A DNA stretch of 64,000 nucleotides. Source: Campylobacterales bacterium (lineage in GTDB: Bacteria; Campylobacterota; Campylobacteria; Campylobacterales; Hydrogenimonadaceae). The stretch is from NCBI GenBank assembly GCA_027081015.1, contig JALWMA010000082.1, positions 40,737 to 104,736 of the forward strand, given 5' to 3'. Made by a program: the position numbers and the translations under genes. Within the stretch, counting starts at the first letter, position 1. Every line of letters begins with the position of its first letter. The notes beneath the pieces are model-generated. The model was not told the origin of the DNA and did not search any database. It saw nothing but the letters and a program-made list of their open reading frames with translations. Below are positions 34,407 to 45,499 of this stretch, piece by piece.

Positions 34407-34506
34407 CGAAAAGTTAAAAATTGATGTTGCTCAAATCGACTATTTCAGATAGATTTCGCGCCGAAGGCGCGGCATACCTAAACTTTTAACTTTTAGTTTT
34501 TAGTTA
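34404..34506. repeat. Intergenic repeat element C between thyX and ruvC
   Basis: After the thyX stop the sequence is GCGAATAGCGAAAAGTT AAAAATTG, then a GCGCC-GAA-GGCGC stem-loop near 34470-34482, then CTTTTAACTTTTAGTTTTTA running into the ruvC stop. The two outer blocks are imperfect inverted copies. This could be the terminator for both convergent genes. Confidence 0.5.
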
Positions 34507-34968
34507 AACTCTCTGCGCATGCGTTATCGCCACGGCCATCGCATCTGTTATGTCCAGCGGTTTTATCTCCCTCTTTATCTTCAAGATACGTTTTACCATG
34601 AATGCCACCTGCTCCTTGGCCGCTTTTCCGTTGCCGGTCAGTGCCTTTTTTACCTGAAGCGGCGTATACTCCGAAAAGTTTCCGATCTCCTGCAGTATCT
34701 TCAGGCTCAGGGCGCCGCGAAACTGCGCCAGCTTCAGGACCGTCTTGGGGTTGTATGCGTAGAAGATATCCTCTATCGCCACCTCGTCTACGCTGTTGGC
34801 TTTCAAGACAAGGTCAAGCCCCTCGACCAGCTCCACTATCTGGTGCTGAAGAATCTTCTGCTTTATTTTGATAAGGCCCGCCTCCACCAGTACGACCGAC
34901 CGGCCCTCTTTTTTAACTATCGCATACCCGCAGTTTCTGCTGCCGGGGTCAATTCCGAGTATATTCAA
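34504..34968 (-). CDS. ruvC: Holliday junction resolvase RuvC
   Basis: RuvC motifs are all present in 154 residues: [16 protein letters not shown] (first catalytic Asp), [20 protein letters not shown] (Glu), and [14 protein letters not shown] (last Asp pair). It cuts Holliday junctions during recombination with RuvAB. The start is a TTG at 34968 with GAGGG upstream, since no ATG precedes the first catalytic motif. Its start borders the DnaA-box cluster. Confidence 0.95.
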   Translation of the reverse strand: MNILGIDPGSRNCGYAIVKKEGRSVVLVEAGLIKIKQKILQHQIVELVEGLDLVLKANSVDEVAIEDIFYAYNPKTVLKLAQFRGALSLKILQEIGNFSEYTPLQVKKALTGNGKAAKEQVAFMVKRILKIKREIKPLDITDAMAVAITHAQRV

Positions 34969-34980
34969 CTTTTCACCCTC

Positions 34981-35069
34981 TTATTCACAGTGTGAATAGT
35001 CCACTTTTCACACTTTCGTAACCTTATTTTAACGAAGATGAGATAAAATATTCACACACTTTATTCACA
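34981..35069. other. Putative replication origin segment (DnaA-box cluster) upstream of dnaA
   Basis: Within 89 bases there are five matches to a Campylobacterota-type DnaA box: TTATTCACA at 34981 and 35061, CTATTCACA on the minus strand at 34991-34999, CTTTTCACA at 35004 and ATATTCACA at 35048. They lie directly before dnaA, the usual place for oriC (or its first half in the bipartite Helicobacter-type origin). An AT-rich stretch TAAAATATT lies inside. A TTTTTCACA and AT-rich sequence also occur in the dnaA-dnaN spacer, which could be the second half. Confidence 0.6.
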
Positions 35070-35078
35070 GGTTGAAAA

Positions 35079-36413
35079 ATGTTGGGAAACCAGATTTTGG
35101 AACTTCTGAAGCAGGAGATTCCGCAGATCGAGTTTGAGCGCTACATAAAGCAGCTTCAGTACGACGAAGAGGCCTCGAGGTCCGATATAGCGGTGTTTTA
35201 CGCACCCAACCCCATCATAGCCAAATGGGTCGGCACCCGCTACGCCCAGAAGCTCTCTCACCTTTTCGAGCTTAAAACCGGAGTCAAGCCCGACGTCGTC
35301 GTAGAGGTAAAAAACAGGAAAAAATCGGCCGCGGCGCAGAAGAGGGGTGAATTGTCCGAAACCGCGACCACGAAGAGCTCCGCAAAGAGCACGATTTTGA
35401 ATCCTTCGTATACGTTCGAAAGCTTCGTAGTCGGAAGCTCGAACCAGTTTGCATATACCGCGGCGCTTAGAGTGGCCGAAAAGCCGGGCGAACAGTATAA
35501 TCCGCTATTCATATACGGCGGGGCCGGCCTTGGAAAGACGCACCTTCTTCACGCCATCGGGAACTTCAATCTCCAAAGGGGCAGACAGGTCATTTTCACC
35601 TCTCTGGAGCAGTTCATGAACCAGTTCACCCACCACCTCAGAAACCATACGATGGACCGCTTTAGGGATAAATACAGAAGCTGCGACATACTGCTGCTCG
35701 ACGACATACAGTTTCTGAGCCGCAAAGAGGAGACCCAAAAGGAGCTTTTCCATACATTCAACGAGCTCCACGGCGCCGGCAAGCAGATAGTGATGACATC
35801 CGACCAGCACCCCAAGAAGATCGCCGGGCTCGAAGAGAGGCTCAGGAGCAGGTTCGAGTGGGGTCTAATAGTCGACATACAGCCTCCTGAGCTCGAGACC
35901 AAAATCGCCATCATAAAAAAGAAGTGCGAGCTCAACGGAATACATCTGGATAACGACATCGTTAACTACATAGCGGCCAACATGGGCAACAATATCCGCG
36001 AGATCGAGGGGATAATCATCCAGCTGAACGCTTTCGCGAATATGATGAACCAGAACATCACACTCGAGTTCGCGAAAAACGTGGTGAAAAACCAGCTAAA
36101 AGAGCGAACCGAAAATATAACGATAGACGACATAGTGAAGGTGGTCTCCAAAGAGTTGAACGTAAAACCGAGCGAGATAAAGAGCAAGAGCAGAAGCAAA
36201 AATATAGTCGCCGCAAGGCGCATAGTGATCTACCTCGCCAGATCCCTCACACCTAACTCGATGCCGAGCCTGGCCCAATATTTCGGCATGAGGGACCATA
36301 CTGCCGTAAGCCACGCGATGAAGAAGATAAACCAGCTCATCGACAAAGACGAGACATTCAAGGCGAAAATAGAGGAGCTTAACCACAAAATAACGTCGGC
36401 CACATCCCAATAG
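35079..36413 (+). CDS. dnaA: Chromosomal replication initiator DnaA
   Basis: In 444 residues: N-terminal DnaB-interaction domain, Walker A GGAGLGKTHLLHAIGN, Walker B LLLDDIQFLSRKEETQ, the ATP sensor region (ERLRSRFEWGLIVDIQ) and the C-terminal DNA-binding helix-turn-helix with the signature MRDHTAVSHAMKKI. It melts the origin and loads the replicative helicase. The gene starts right after the DnaA-box cluster, so it is probably autoregulated by its own protein. Confidence 0.98.
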   Translation: MLGNQILELLKQEIPQIEFERYIKQLQYDEEASRSDIAVFYAPNPIIAKWVGTRYAQKLSHLFELKTGVKPDVVVEVKNRKKSAAAQKRGELSETATTKSSAKSTILNPSYTFESFVVGSSNQFAYTAALRVAEKPGEQYNPLFIYGGAGLGKTHLLHAIGNFNLQRGRQVIFTSLEQFMNQFTHHLRNHTMDRFRDKYRSCDILLLDDIQFLSRKEETQKELFHTFNELHGAGKQIVMTSDQHPKKIAGLEERLRSRFEWGLIVDIQPPELETKIAIIKKKCELNGIHLDNDIVNYIAANMGNNIREIEGIIIQLNAFANMMNQNITLEFAKNVVKNQLKERTENITIDDIVKVVSKELNVKPSEIKSKSRSKNIVAARRIVIYLARSLTPNSMPSLAQYFGMRDHTAVSHAMKKINQLIDKDETFKAKIEELNHKITSATSQ

Positions 36414-36618
36414 CGGCTCAAACGCCCCTTTGACGGACCATTCTATTTATTTTGAGGAGAAAAAAAGATATAATAGATCCCAGTGAAAAAAGGTGAACAG
36501 ATTTGTTTCTCTGCCCTATTTTCAATCGCCGCATTCTCGCAGTGCGAATCAGCTTTTTCACAAAAACACGGCAAACGACTACTGCTACTAAAACTATTAA
36601 AAATATAAAGGAGTTCCG
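36414..36618 (+). promoter_or_regulatory. dnaA-dnaN spacer with promoter
   Basis: The 205-base spacer has a TATAAT at 36469-36474, a TTTTTCACA DnaA-box-like site near 36553, and the AAAGGAG ribosome site of dnaN. Strongly AT-rich; in relatives with split origins this spacer holds the second origin half. Confidence 0.4.
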
Positions 36619-37686
36619 ATGAGACTTGCTGTAGCCAAAAGCACGCTCGAGTCACTGCTTATCAATCTCCAGCCATTCCTGGAGAAGAAAGATACGTCGC
36701 AGATTACGTCGCACATTCTGCTGACGGCGAAAGATAACGGATTGACGGCAAAAGCTACCGATCAGGAGATCGGACTTACGATAGATACCGAGCATGTGAG
36801 CATACAGCTCGAAGGAAAGGCTACGGCAAACGGAAAGAAGCTCCTCGACATCGTCCGCATACTAAAAGAGGGCGACATTATACTCGAAACTATTGAAGAT
36901 ACGCTCCACATAAAGCAGGAGAACTCGAGATTCAAACTCCCTATGTTCAACGCCGACGAGTTCCCCTCGTTCCCCGATGTTGACGACCTGCCCTCCATAG
37001 AGCTCGACTCGATGAAGCTGATACAGATGTTCAAGAAGGTCTCGCCCGCCATAGATACCAACAACCCCAAGTATGAACTAAACGGAGCCCTTCTGAATAT
37101 AAAAGAGAACGAGATAGACATAGTCGGAACCGATACGAGAAGACTCGCGATAGGAAAGATAGAGAACAGCAGCGGAACCACCCTCTCCATGATCATTCCC
37201 AAAAAAGCGATCATAGAGATCCAGAAACTCTTCTTCGACCAGATAGAGATACACTACGACGAGACGAACCTCATCATTACCGCTCCCGGATACTACTTCT
37301 TTACACGTCTTATAAACGGCAAGTACCCCGACTACGAGCGGATCATTCCAAAGAGCGTAAAGTACTCGATTACACTCCCCAAAAGCAAAATCATCGAAGC
37401 GATCAAGCAGATAACGACGATCTCGCAGGAGATCAAGATGACGTTCGAACCAGACTCCATAGTCTTCAAGAGTCTCGGCGACGAAAACTCGGAAGCCCAG
37501 ACAGAAATAGCCGTAGAAACCGGTTTCGAAAACAAATTTGTCCTTGCGGTAAACAGCAGGTATCTTCTCGATTTCCTGAGCAACATAGATACCGAAACCT
37601 TCACGATGGGTCTGAACGAACCCAACCTTCCGTTCATAGTGGAGAGCGGAAACTTCTCTACGGTCATAATGCCTATCATAATCTAA
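36619..37686 (+). CDS. dnaN: DNA polymerase III sliding clamp (beta subunit)
   Basis: The 355-residue protein has the three-domain beta-clamp pattern, with MRLAVAKSTLESLLINLQPF at the start, AKATDQEIGLTI, FKLPMFNADEFPSFP, GTDTRRLAIGKIE and the C-terminal PNLPFIVESGNFSTVIMPI, which forms part of the protein-binding cleft and ends in the usual MPI-type tail. It encircles DNA to keep polymerase III in place. Confidence 0.97.
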   Translation: MRLAVAKSTLESLLINLQPFLEKKDTSQITSHILLTAKDNGLTAKATDQEIGLTIDTEHVSIQLEGKATANGKKLLDIVRILKEGDIILETIEDTLHIKQENSRFKLPMFNADEFPSFPDVDDLPSIELDSMKLIQMFKKVSPAIDTNNPKYELNGALLNIKENEIDIVGTDTRRLAIGKIENSSGTTLSMIIPKKAIIEIQKLFFDQIEIHYDETNLIITAPGYYFFTRLINGKYPDYERIIPKSVKYSITLPKSKIIEAIKQITTISQEIKMTFEPDSIVFKSLGDENSEAQTEIAVETGFENKFVLAVNSRYLLDFLSNIDTETFTMGLNEPNLPFIVESGNFSTVIMPIII

Positions 37687-40017
<2,331 letters not shown>

Positions 40018-40020
40018 CTG

Positions 40021-41463
40021 ATGCTCTACTCAGAATCTCAAGAGAGGGCCAGACGTTTCCGCCTTGCCCTGCGGATGGGTATTCCCATCCTGCTGCTCAT
40101 AGGTGTCGTAATCACCTACATGGCGGTTCAGAACAGGTTCGAACTCTCCCGGTTCGACATAATACTCGTAATCGCGGTTCTTTTCATCTCTACATATTTT
40201 CTATTTTTCCTTATAAACCTCGGACAGGCCGAAACATATATAGACCGTATGACCGGTGCCTTCAACAGGGCCTCGCTTCTGAAGAACCTGAACTCCAAAA
40301 TAGGCTCTTATAGAGACTACAGCATAATCTTGCTGCGGCTCGACAACCTCCCGTTCATAAACGACCACTACGGAATCGACCGCGGAGACAAACTGCTAAG
40401 GCTGTTCGTGCACCTTTTGGACGACTTTTTGAAACTGCACGAAGTCAAAGAGGCGGTTATCGGCCGTTATCACGGAGGCGACTTCATAATCGGGGTGCCG
40501 CTGCCCCTTCAAAAGAGCATGGAGCTTCTCGAAGAGTTCGAATCGACCTATCAGGAGATAGGCCAGATAGCGGTCGAGTACAAATATACCGGCATAGACA
40601 AAGAGGAGTCTGCCGCTCAAACCCCGACCCTGATAAACCACCTATACGATACGATTTCGCAGCAGAAGAGCTCCTCTTTGACTAAGCGAAACGGAGAGAA
40701 AAAGATAAACCCCGGCACTCTGGAGCGTGAGATCGTAGATGCCGTAAAGGGAGAGAGGCTCCTGCTCCACTACATCCCCACTCTCAACACCCATACGAAG
40801 AGAATAGACCTATTCGAAGTGGGCGTAAGGCTCAAAACGGAACACAGCGGCATACTGCCGCCCAAGAAGTTCATACCGGTAGTCAACAGGCTCGGGCTCG
40901 AAAGGGATTTCGACGAGGCTCTCTTCAGGTCCATCTGCAAAGATGCGAAGATGGTAGAAAGCAAAATCGGATTCAGCTTCAACATATCGCCCTTTTCGCT
41001 CCGAAACGAATCGTTCGTAGACGACATAAAGAAGATCGCCGCCGAAGAGGGGGTCTCTTATGACCGTATGATCATAGAGCTTTTCGAAAACAGACCGTTC
41101 AAAGACCTTAAACGCTACAGGGTCATACTCGATGAACTCAGAGAGCTCGGCATGGAGTTCGCGCTCGACAATTTCGGAGCCCAGAATGCAAGTTTCGAGT
41201 ACATAAAAAAGCTTCCCGTAGATATGGTGCAGTTCGACAGAGAGTTCACCATATCGTACAGCAACCCCAAAATCGCCGCCCTTCTTTACGCCTACATAAA
41301 CGCCTGTAAAAACATGGAGATTAAGACATTGGTCAAATGGGTCGATAATGAAGAGAGTCTTCAGCGGTTCAGCGCCCTTGGAGTCGACTACATACAGGGC
41401 TTTGCGGTATCGAACCGACCATTGGAGAGCGAAACACTGATAAAAAAATATGGAGGAGAGTAG
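40021..41463 (+). CDS. Membrane protein with degenerate GGDEF and EAL domains
   Basis: Two membrane helices (about 18-36 and 46-66) precede a GGDEF-type domain (about 74-210, GRYHGGDFIIG with GGDF at 152-155 in place of GGD/EEF) and an EAL-type domain (about 232-475). The EAL signature is changed to LFEVGVRL at 265-271, the later DDFG motif to LDNFGAQNAS, and other metal ligands are not obvious. I infer that neither cyclase nor phosphodiesterase activity is likely, and that the protein may bind cyclic di-GMP or a partner instead. It starts three bases after gyrB and is followed by queF. Confidence 0.85.
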   Translation: MLYSESQERARRFRLALRMGIPILLLIGVVITYMAVQNRFELSRFDIILVIAVLFISTYFLFFLINLGQAETYIDRMTGAFNRASLLKNLNSKIGSYRDYSIILLRLDNLPFINDHYGIDRGDKLLRLFVHLLDDFLKLHEVKEAVIGRYHGGDFIIGVPLPLQKSMELLEEFESTYQEIGQIAVEYKYTGIDKEESAAQTPTLINHLYDTISQQKSSSLTKRNGEKKINPGTLEREIVDAVKGERLLLHYIPTLNTHTKRIDLFEVGVRLKTEHSGILPPKKFIPVVNRLGLERDFDEALFRSICKDAKMVESKIGFSFNISPFSLRNESFVDDIKKIAAEEGVSYDRMIIELFENRPFKDLKRYRVILDELRELGMEFALDNFGAQNASFEYIKKLPVDMVQFDREFTISYSNPKIAALLYAYINACKNMEIKTLVKWVDNEESLQRFSALGVDYIQGFAVSNRPLESETLIKKYGGE

Positions 41464-41466
41464 AAG

Positions 41467-41856
41467 ATGCGCTACGGAGAGGAGATAGTAGCCGGTTTCG
41501 ATGTGGACAAAGATCTGGAGATTTGGCCCAACAAGTTTCAGAAAAACTACAAAATAACTATAACACTGCCCGAGTTCAGCTGCCTATGCCCGAGAAGCGG
41601 CTACCCCGACTACGCCACTTTCAAGCTCGAATATATCCCGGATATGTGGGTCGTGGAGCTCAAAGCGATAAAGCTCTACATAAACTCGTTCAGAAACAGG
41701 CACATAAGCCACGAAGAGAGCGCAAACGAAGTCTTTGACGTACTCTACAGCAAGCTCGAGCCGAAATGGATGAGACTGACGGCCGACTTCAACCCGCGCG
41801 GGAATGTCCATACACTCATAGAGATAGACAGCGATCGGTTCGAAAAGGAGAGGTGA
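41467..41856 (+). CDS. queF: NADPH-dependent preQ0 reductase QueF
   Basis: The 129-residue protein has the unimodular QueF pattern: EFSCLCPRSGYPDYATF with catalytic Cys41 and Asp48, WVVELKAIKLYINSFRNRHI SHEE, and a C-terminal FNPRGNVHTLIEID. It reduces preQ0 to preQ1 for queuosine in tRNA. It follows the GGDEF-EAL gene by three bases. Confidence 0.95.
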   Translation: MRYGEEIVAGFDVDKDLEIWPNKFQKNYKITITLPEFSCLCPRSGYPDYATFKLEYIPDMWVVELKAIKLYINSFRNRHISHEESANEVFDVLYSKLEPKWMRLTADFNPRGNVHTLIEIDSDRFEKER

Positions 41857-41860
41857 GAGC

Positions 41861-42466
41861 ATGGCGAAAATGCACCTTTTCTCCCTTTTGGCGGCAGCCC
41901 TTTTGATCTTTACAGGCTGTGAAACGACCCAGCAGAAATCGAGAATCATCGACAGGGAGCAGCATAAAATAAGCTACGCCAAATCGATACTCGGGCAAAA
42001 GAGCGAACCGGACCCGAAAGAGCTCAAAAAGATGGAGCTCGAGTCGCAAAAAGAGATAGCCGAAATCCAGATGCGAAAAGCGATAGAGGTAGAGAAAGTA
42101 AAAGCCGAGGTAAAAAAGGCTGAACTTCAAAGCCGAAAAGAGATAGCGCTAAAAGAGGCCGAGATAAAAAAGAGCAGAATCGAAAACGAAAAGAGCAGCG
42201 ACAACTGGTTCATCATACTCTCCATACTCTTCTTCTCCATCCTGACTATACTGCTCTACAGACTCTTCAGAGAGCACCAGAGAACGAAACTACAGCTCCA
42301 CAAAGAGAGAATGGCACACGAAGCGAACATGAAAGAGAAAGAGCTGCAGGCGCAGATAGTACAGAAGCTCATAGACGCCGCCGGCAGCGGAAAACTGACC
42401 CCCGAACAGCACGAACGCCTTCTCGACTCCCTGAACAGCTCCAGACGCCTCCCCTACGGCAGGTAG
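41861..42466 (+). CDS. Lipoprotein with internal membrane helix and coiled coils (paralogue of the gene at 6688)
   Basis: A lipoprotein signal (LAAALLIFTGC, Cys20) is followed by a long charged helix (54-110, with repeated KEIAEIQMRKAIEVEKVKAE-type heptads), a single membrane helix (117-134, FIILSILFFSILTILLYR) and a C-terminal helical part ending GKLTPEQHERLLDSL. Order and spacing are the same as in the 218-residue protein at 6688, including the KLTPEQ/DLSSEQ helix near the end. No named family is recognised. It ends the gyrB-side operon; the AT-rich leader of the defence island begins next. Confidence 0.8.
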   Translation: MAKMHLFSLLAAALLIFTGCETTQQKSRIIDREQHKISYAKSILGQKSEPDPKELKKMELESQKEIAEIQMRKAIEVEKVKAEVKKAELQSRKEIALKEAEIKKSRIENEKSSDNWFIILSILFFSILTILLYRLFREHQRTKLQLHKERMAHEANMKEKELQAQIVQKLIDAAGSGKLTPEQHERLLDSLNSSRRLPYGR

Positions 42467-42520
42467 GGGTGTGTCGGTTTTATAATATTGTATATATGAC
42501 ATTTTCCATTACAACCAGTG

Positions 42521-42570
42521 ACTCAAACATTGAGTTATATTGACAAAAAATTCTCACTTTTACCTTTAAT
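42521..42570 (+). promoter_or_regulatory. Promoter and operator-like palindrome of the defence operon
   Basis: A perfect ACTCAA-ACA-TTGAGT inverted repeat (42521-42535) lies five bases before a consensus -35 TTGACA (42540-42545); TTTAAT at 42565-42570 could be the -10 (19-base spacer). The remainder of the 198-base leader (42467-42664) is AT-rich, with TATAAATAG near 42615, and no gene is seen. The palindrome is placed where a repressor or activator of the operon would bind. Confidence 0.45.
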
Positions 42571-42664
42571 TAGAAAACAAAAATCATTAAAAATAAGTTA
42601 CAATTATATAAATAGAAGATGGCATTGATAGAAATTTGGAATCATAATTGAATTTGGAGAAGAG

Positions 42665-45499
42665 ATGAGCGCATTACCCTATGCTCCAGGCCAACGCATC
42701 ATCATACGTGATACCGAATGGGTGGTCCGACGAGTCGATCTTTTGGCCGATGGCGGTTATAAATTGACCTGCGAAGGTATCTCACCTTTCGTCAAAGGTA
42801 AAGAGTCGATCTTTTTGACCGGTTATGAAAAAGGTATTCAAATCATCGATCCGGCGCAGACGAGGTTGGTGGCGGATGATTCATCAGGCTATCATCGCTC
42901 GATGCTCTATATCGAGAGTTTGCTTCGGGAGTTGGTGCCCACGGACGATCGCATCTACAGGGCCCACAAAGCGGCGATGGATCTGGTGCCCTATCAGTTC
43001 GATCCGGCATTGCAGGCGTTAAATCAACCCAGACAACGCATTCTCATGGGCGATGCCGTGGGCCTTGGAAAAACCTTGGAGGCGGGCATCCTCGTCAGCG
43101 AATTGATCAAACGGGGACGCGGCAAACGCATTCTGGTATTGGCGGTCAAAAGTATGCTGACCCAGTTTCAAAAGGAGTTCTGGAACCGCTTCTCCATTCC
43201 CCTCATGCGCCTCGATTCGCAAGGAATCCAGCGGGTGCGCAGCCGCATTCCCGCCAATATGAACCCCTTCTACTACTACGACAAATCGATTATCTCCATC
43301 GATACGCTCAAACAAGAAGCCCTCTACCGCACCTACATCGAGCAGGCCTATTGGGATATCATCATCATCGACGAAGCCCACAATGTCGCCGACCGCAACA
43401 GCGGATCGCTTAAAGCCAAACTGGCCAAGCTTGTCGCCTCTCGCTGTGATTCACTCATTATGCTCTCGGCCACACCCCACGATGGAAGTGCAAAAAGTTT
43501 CGCCTCGCTGCTTAATCTTTTAGACCCCACAGCCATCCCCGACCCACAAGACTATACTGTAGACGATTTCAAAGACAAAGGTCTTGTGATACGTCGTTTC
43601 AAAAAGGATATCGCCGACCAGGTCAAAGAGGAGTTCAAACCTCGAAAGATTTTCATCGAAGAGGGCAGGGCGATCGCCACCGACGTGGAAGAGGCAGCCT
43701 TCGACCTTCTCTCCAAAATAGAACTCCACACCATCGACGCCCGCAAACGAAGGGGCAGCGAACTCTTTCGCACCACCCTCATCAAGTCGCTGATGTCTTC
43801 GCCCGTCGCCTGCATCGCCACCATCGAAGAGCGGCTCAAAAAACTTGAAAAGGCCGAGGGGGATTACGAAGAGGATATCGCCTCGCTGCAGCGTCTTAAA
43901 GATCTACTGGAGCGTATTGACGCAGACAACTTCTCCAAATACCAAAAACTGGTGGAGCTGATAAAAAAACGGATCAAATGGAAAAAGAGCGCTACCGACG
44001 ACCGTTTGGTCATCTTCACCGAACGCCTGCCGACGATGCACTTTTTAGCCCAGCACCTCAAAGCCGATCTTTCGCTCAATGACCAACAGCTCGTCACTCT
44101 CCACGGCGCGATGCCCGATGTGGAGATCAACCGCATCGTCGAGGATTTCGGTCAGGAGAACTCAAAAGTCCGTGTGCTGGTGGCCACCGACGTGGCCAGC
44201 GAGGGGATCAACCTCCACTACCTATCCCACCGGCTCTTCCATTTCGACATCCCCTGGTCGTTGATGGTCTTTCAGCAGCGAAACGGCCGGATCGACCGCT
44301 ACGGTCAGGAGAAGGAGCCAGAGATCTACTACATGCAAACCGCCAGCCAAAACCCAGAATTCAAAGGGGACAACCGCATTCTGGAAATCCTGATCGAAAA
44401 GGATCGCCAAGCCGCCGAGAACATCGGGGACCCTTCGGCCTTCATGAATGTCTACGATCCGGAAAAAGAGGAGGCGATCACTGCCGACGCCATAGCTTCA
44501 CATAAAGATCCCGAAGCCTTCTCCAAAGAGCTGGACGAGAATCTACAGCATTCGGAGTTCGACTTTCTCTCGCTGCTCGAAGAGGCCCAGGAGCATCGCA
44601 CCGAGGAATCGCCCGATTCGGTCTTCGTCGATCTGCCCACCATCTACAAAGACGATCATCACTACGCCACGACGGCCCTGAAGTTTCTCCAAAACCACGG
44701 CGGCGAAAAGCTCGAGGTTCTCTACGAGGAGGACCGCATCCGTCTCGTGCCGCCCGAAGATCTCAAATACCGCTTCAAGATGCTCCCCAAAGAGGTATGG
44801 CCAAAAGAGGGCTATTTTCTGCTGACCCAAAACCGCGACATCATCGACAAAGAGATCAAAGATTCCCGCAAAAACGAAGCCGCCTGGCCGCAGGTTCACT
44901 ACCTGTGGGAACAGCACCCTGTCATGGAGTGGCTGCGCGACAAGCTGCTGAGCAACTTCGACCGTCTCGAAGCCCCCATCCTGCACCTGCCCACCCTGAA
45001 ACCTTCGGAGACGATCTACCTCGTTTCGGGGCTTATCCCCAACAAAAAGGCTCAACCCCTCATCCATCACTGGATCGGGCTCTCTTTCGATAACGGCCAA
45101 TACCGTGAAACCCTGGGTTGGGAAGAGGTGGTGCGGCGGACCCGCCTGGGCAAAGAGGCTTTCTCCAACCCTGCCAAAGCTTTCGACACCGCCGCCTACG
45201 AAGCGATGCTCCCCCGGGCCATCGACGCGGCCAGAGAGTATATGCGGCGCCAATACGAAATCTTCGACAAAGAGATAACCGAGAAACTGCAACACCATTA
45301 CGACGAACTGGAAAAGCTCAAAAAGCGCCACATGAAGCGCTACAGCCTCTTTCACGACGAGGAGCTGGAGCAGAGCAGGGAAGGGCGCCGAATCAAAAAG
45401 ATTTTCGATGACTATTGGGAGTGGATGGAGGAGACGATGATTTTGGAAAAAGAGCCCTACATACAGGTCATCGCGGCCCTGGCAGGAGATGCGTCATGA
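42665..45499 (+). CDS. SNF2-family helicase, DrmD-like (DISARM class 1)
   Basis: The 944-residue protein is an SF2 helicase of the SNF2/RapA branch: motif I GDAVGLGKTLEAG (129-141), motif II IIDEAHN (234-240), motif III MLSATPHDG, and C-terminal motifs V/VI VATDVASEGINLHYLS and FQQRNGRIDRYGQ. An N-terminal 100-residue domain precedes the helicase core, and the C-terminal part ends in a charged coiled coil. In class 1 DISARM, DrmD stands next to the DrmMI methyltransferase; the same order is found here with a four-base overlap (ATGA) to the methyltransferase. It probably translocates on double-stranded DNA and couples recognition of phage DNA to the other components. First gene of the island operon. 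Confidence 0.85.
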   Translation: MSALPYAPGQRIIIRDTEWVVRRVDLLADGGYKLTCEGISPFVKGKESIFLTGYEKGIQIIDPAQTRLVADDSSGYHRSMLYIESLLRELVPTDDRIYRAHKAAMDLVPYQFDPALQALNQPRQRILMGDAVGLGKTLEAGILVSELIKRGRGKRILVLAVKSMLTQFQKEFWNRFSIPLMRLDSQGIQRVRSRIPANMNPFYYYDKSIISIDTLKQEALYRTYIEQAYWDIIIIDEAHNVADRNSGSLKAKLAKLVASRCDSLIMLSATPHDGSAKSFASLLNLLDPTAIPDPQDYTVDDFKDKGLVIRRFKKDIADQVKEEFKPRKIFIEEGRAIATDVEEAAFDLLSKIELHTIDARKRRGSELFRTTLIKSLMSSPVACIATIEERLKKLEKAEGDYEEDIASLQRLKDLLERIDADNFSKYQKLVELIKKRIKWKKSATDDRLVIFTERLPTMHFLAQHLKADLSLNDQQLVTLHGAMPDVEINRIVEDFGQENSKVRVLVATDVASEGINLHYLSHRLFHFDIPWSLMVFQQRNGRIDRYGQEKEPEIYYMQTASQNPEFKGDNRILEILIEKDRQAAENIGDPSAFMNVYDPEKEEAITADAIASHKDPEAFSKELDENLQHSEFDFLSLLEEAQEHRTEESPDSVFVDLPTIYKDDHHYATTALKFLQNHGGEKLEVLYEEDRIRLVPPEDLKYRFKMLPKEVWPKEGYFLLTQNRDIIDKEIKDSRKNEAAWPQVHYLWEQHPVMEWLRDKLLSNFDRLEAPILHLPTLKPSETIYLVSGLIPNKKAQPLIHHWIGLSFDNGQYRETLGWEEVVRRTRLGKEAFSNPAKAFDTAAYEAMLPRAIDAAREYMRRQYEIFDKEITEKLQHHYDELEKLKKRHMKRYSLFHDEELEQSREGRRIKKIFDDYWEWMEETMILEKEPYIQVIAALAGDAS

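Noticed and set aside
42467-42660. Copy of the tRNA-Ala 3' end (attachment site) at the left border
   Set aside because: No stretch resembling GGTTCGAGCC or ATGCTCCACCA was found there.
45415-45495. 27-codon N-terminal extension of the methyltransferase
   Set aside because: It lies inside the SNF2 helicase gene; the ATGA overlap at 45496 explains the start.
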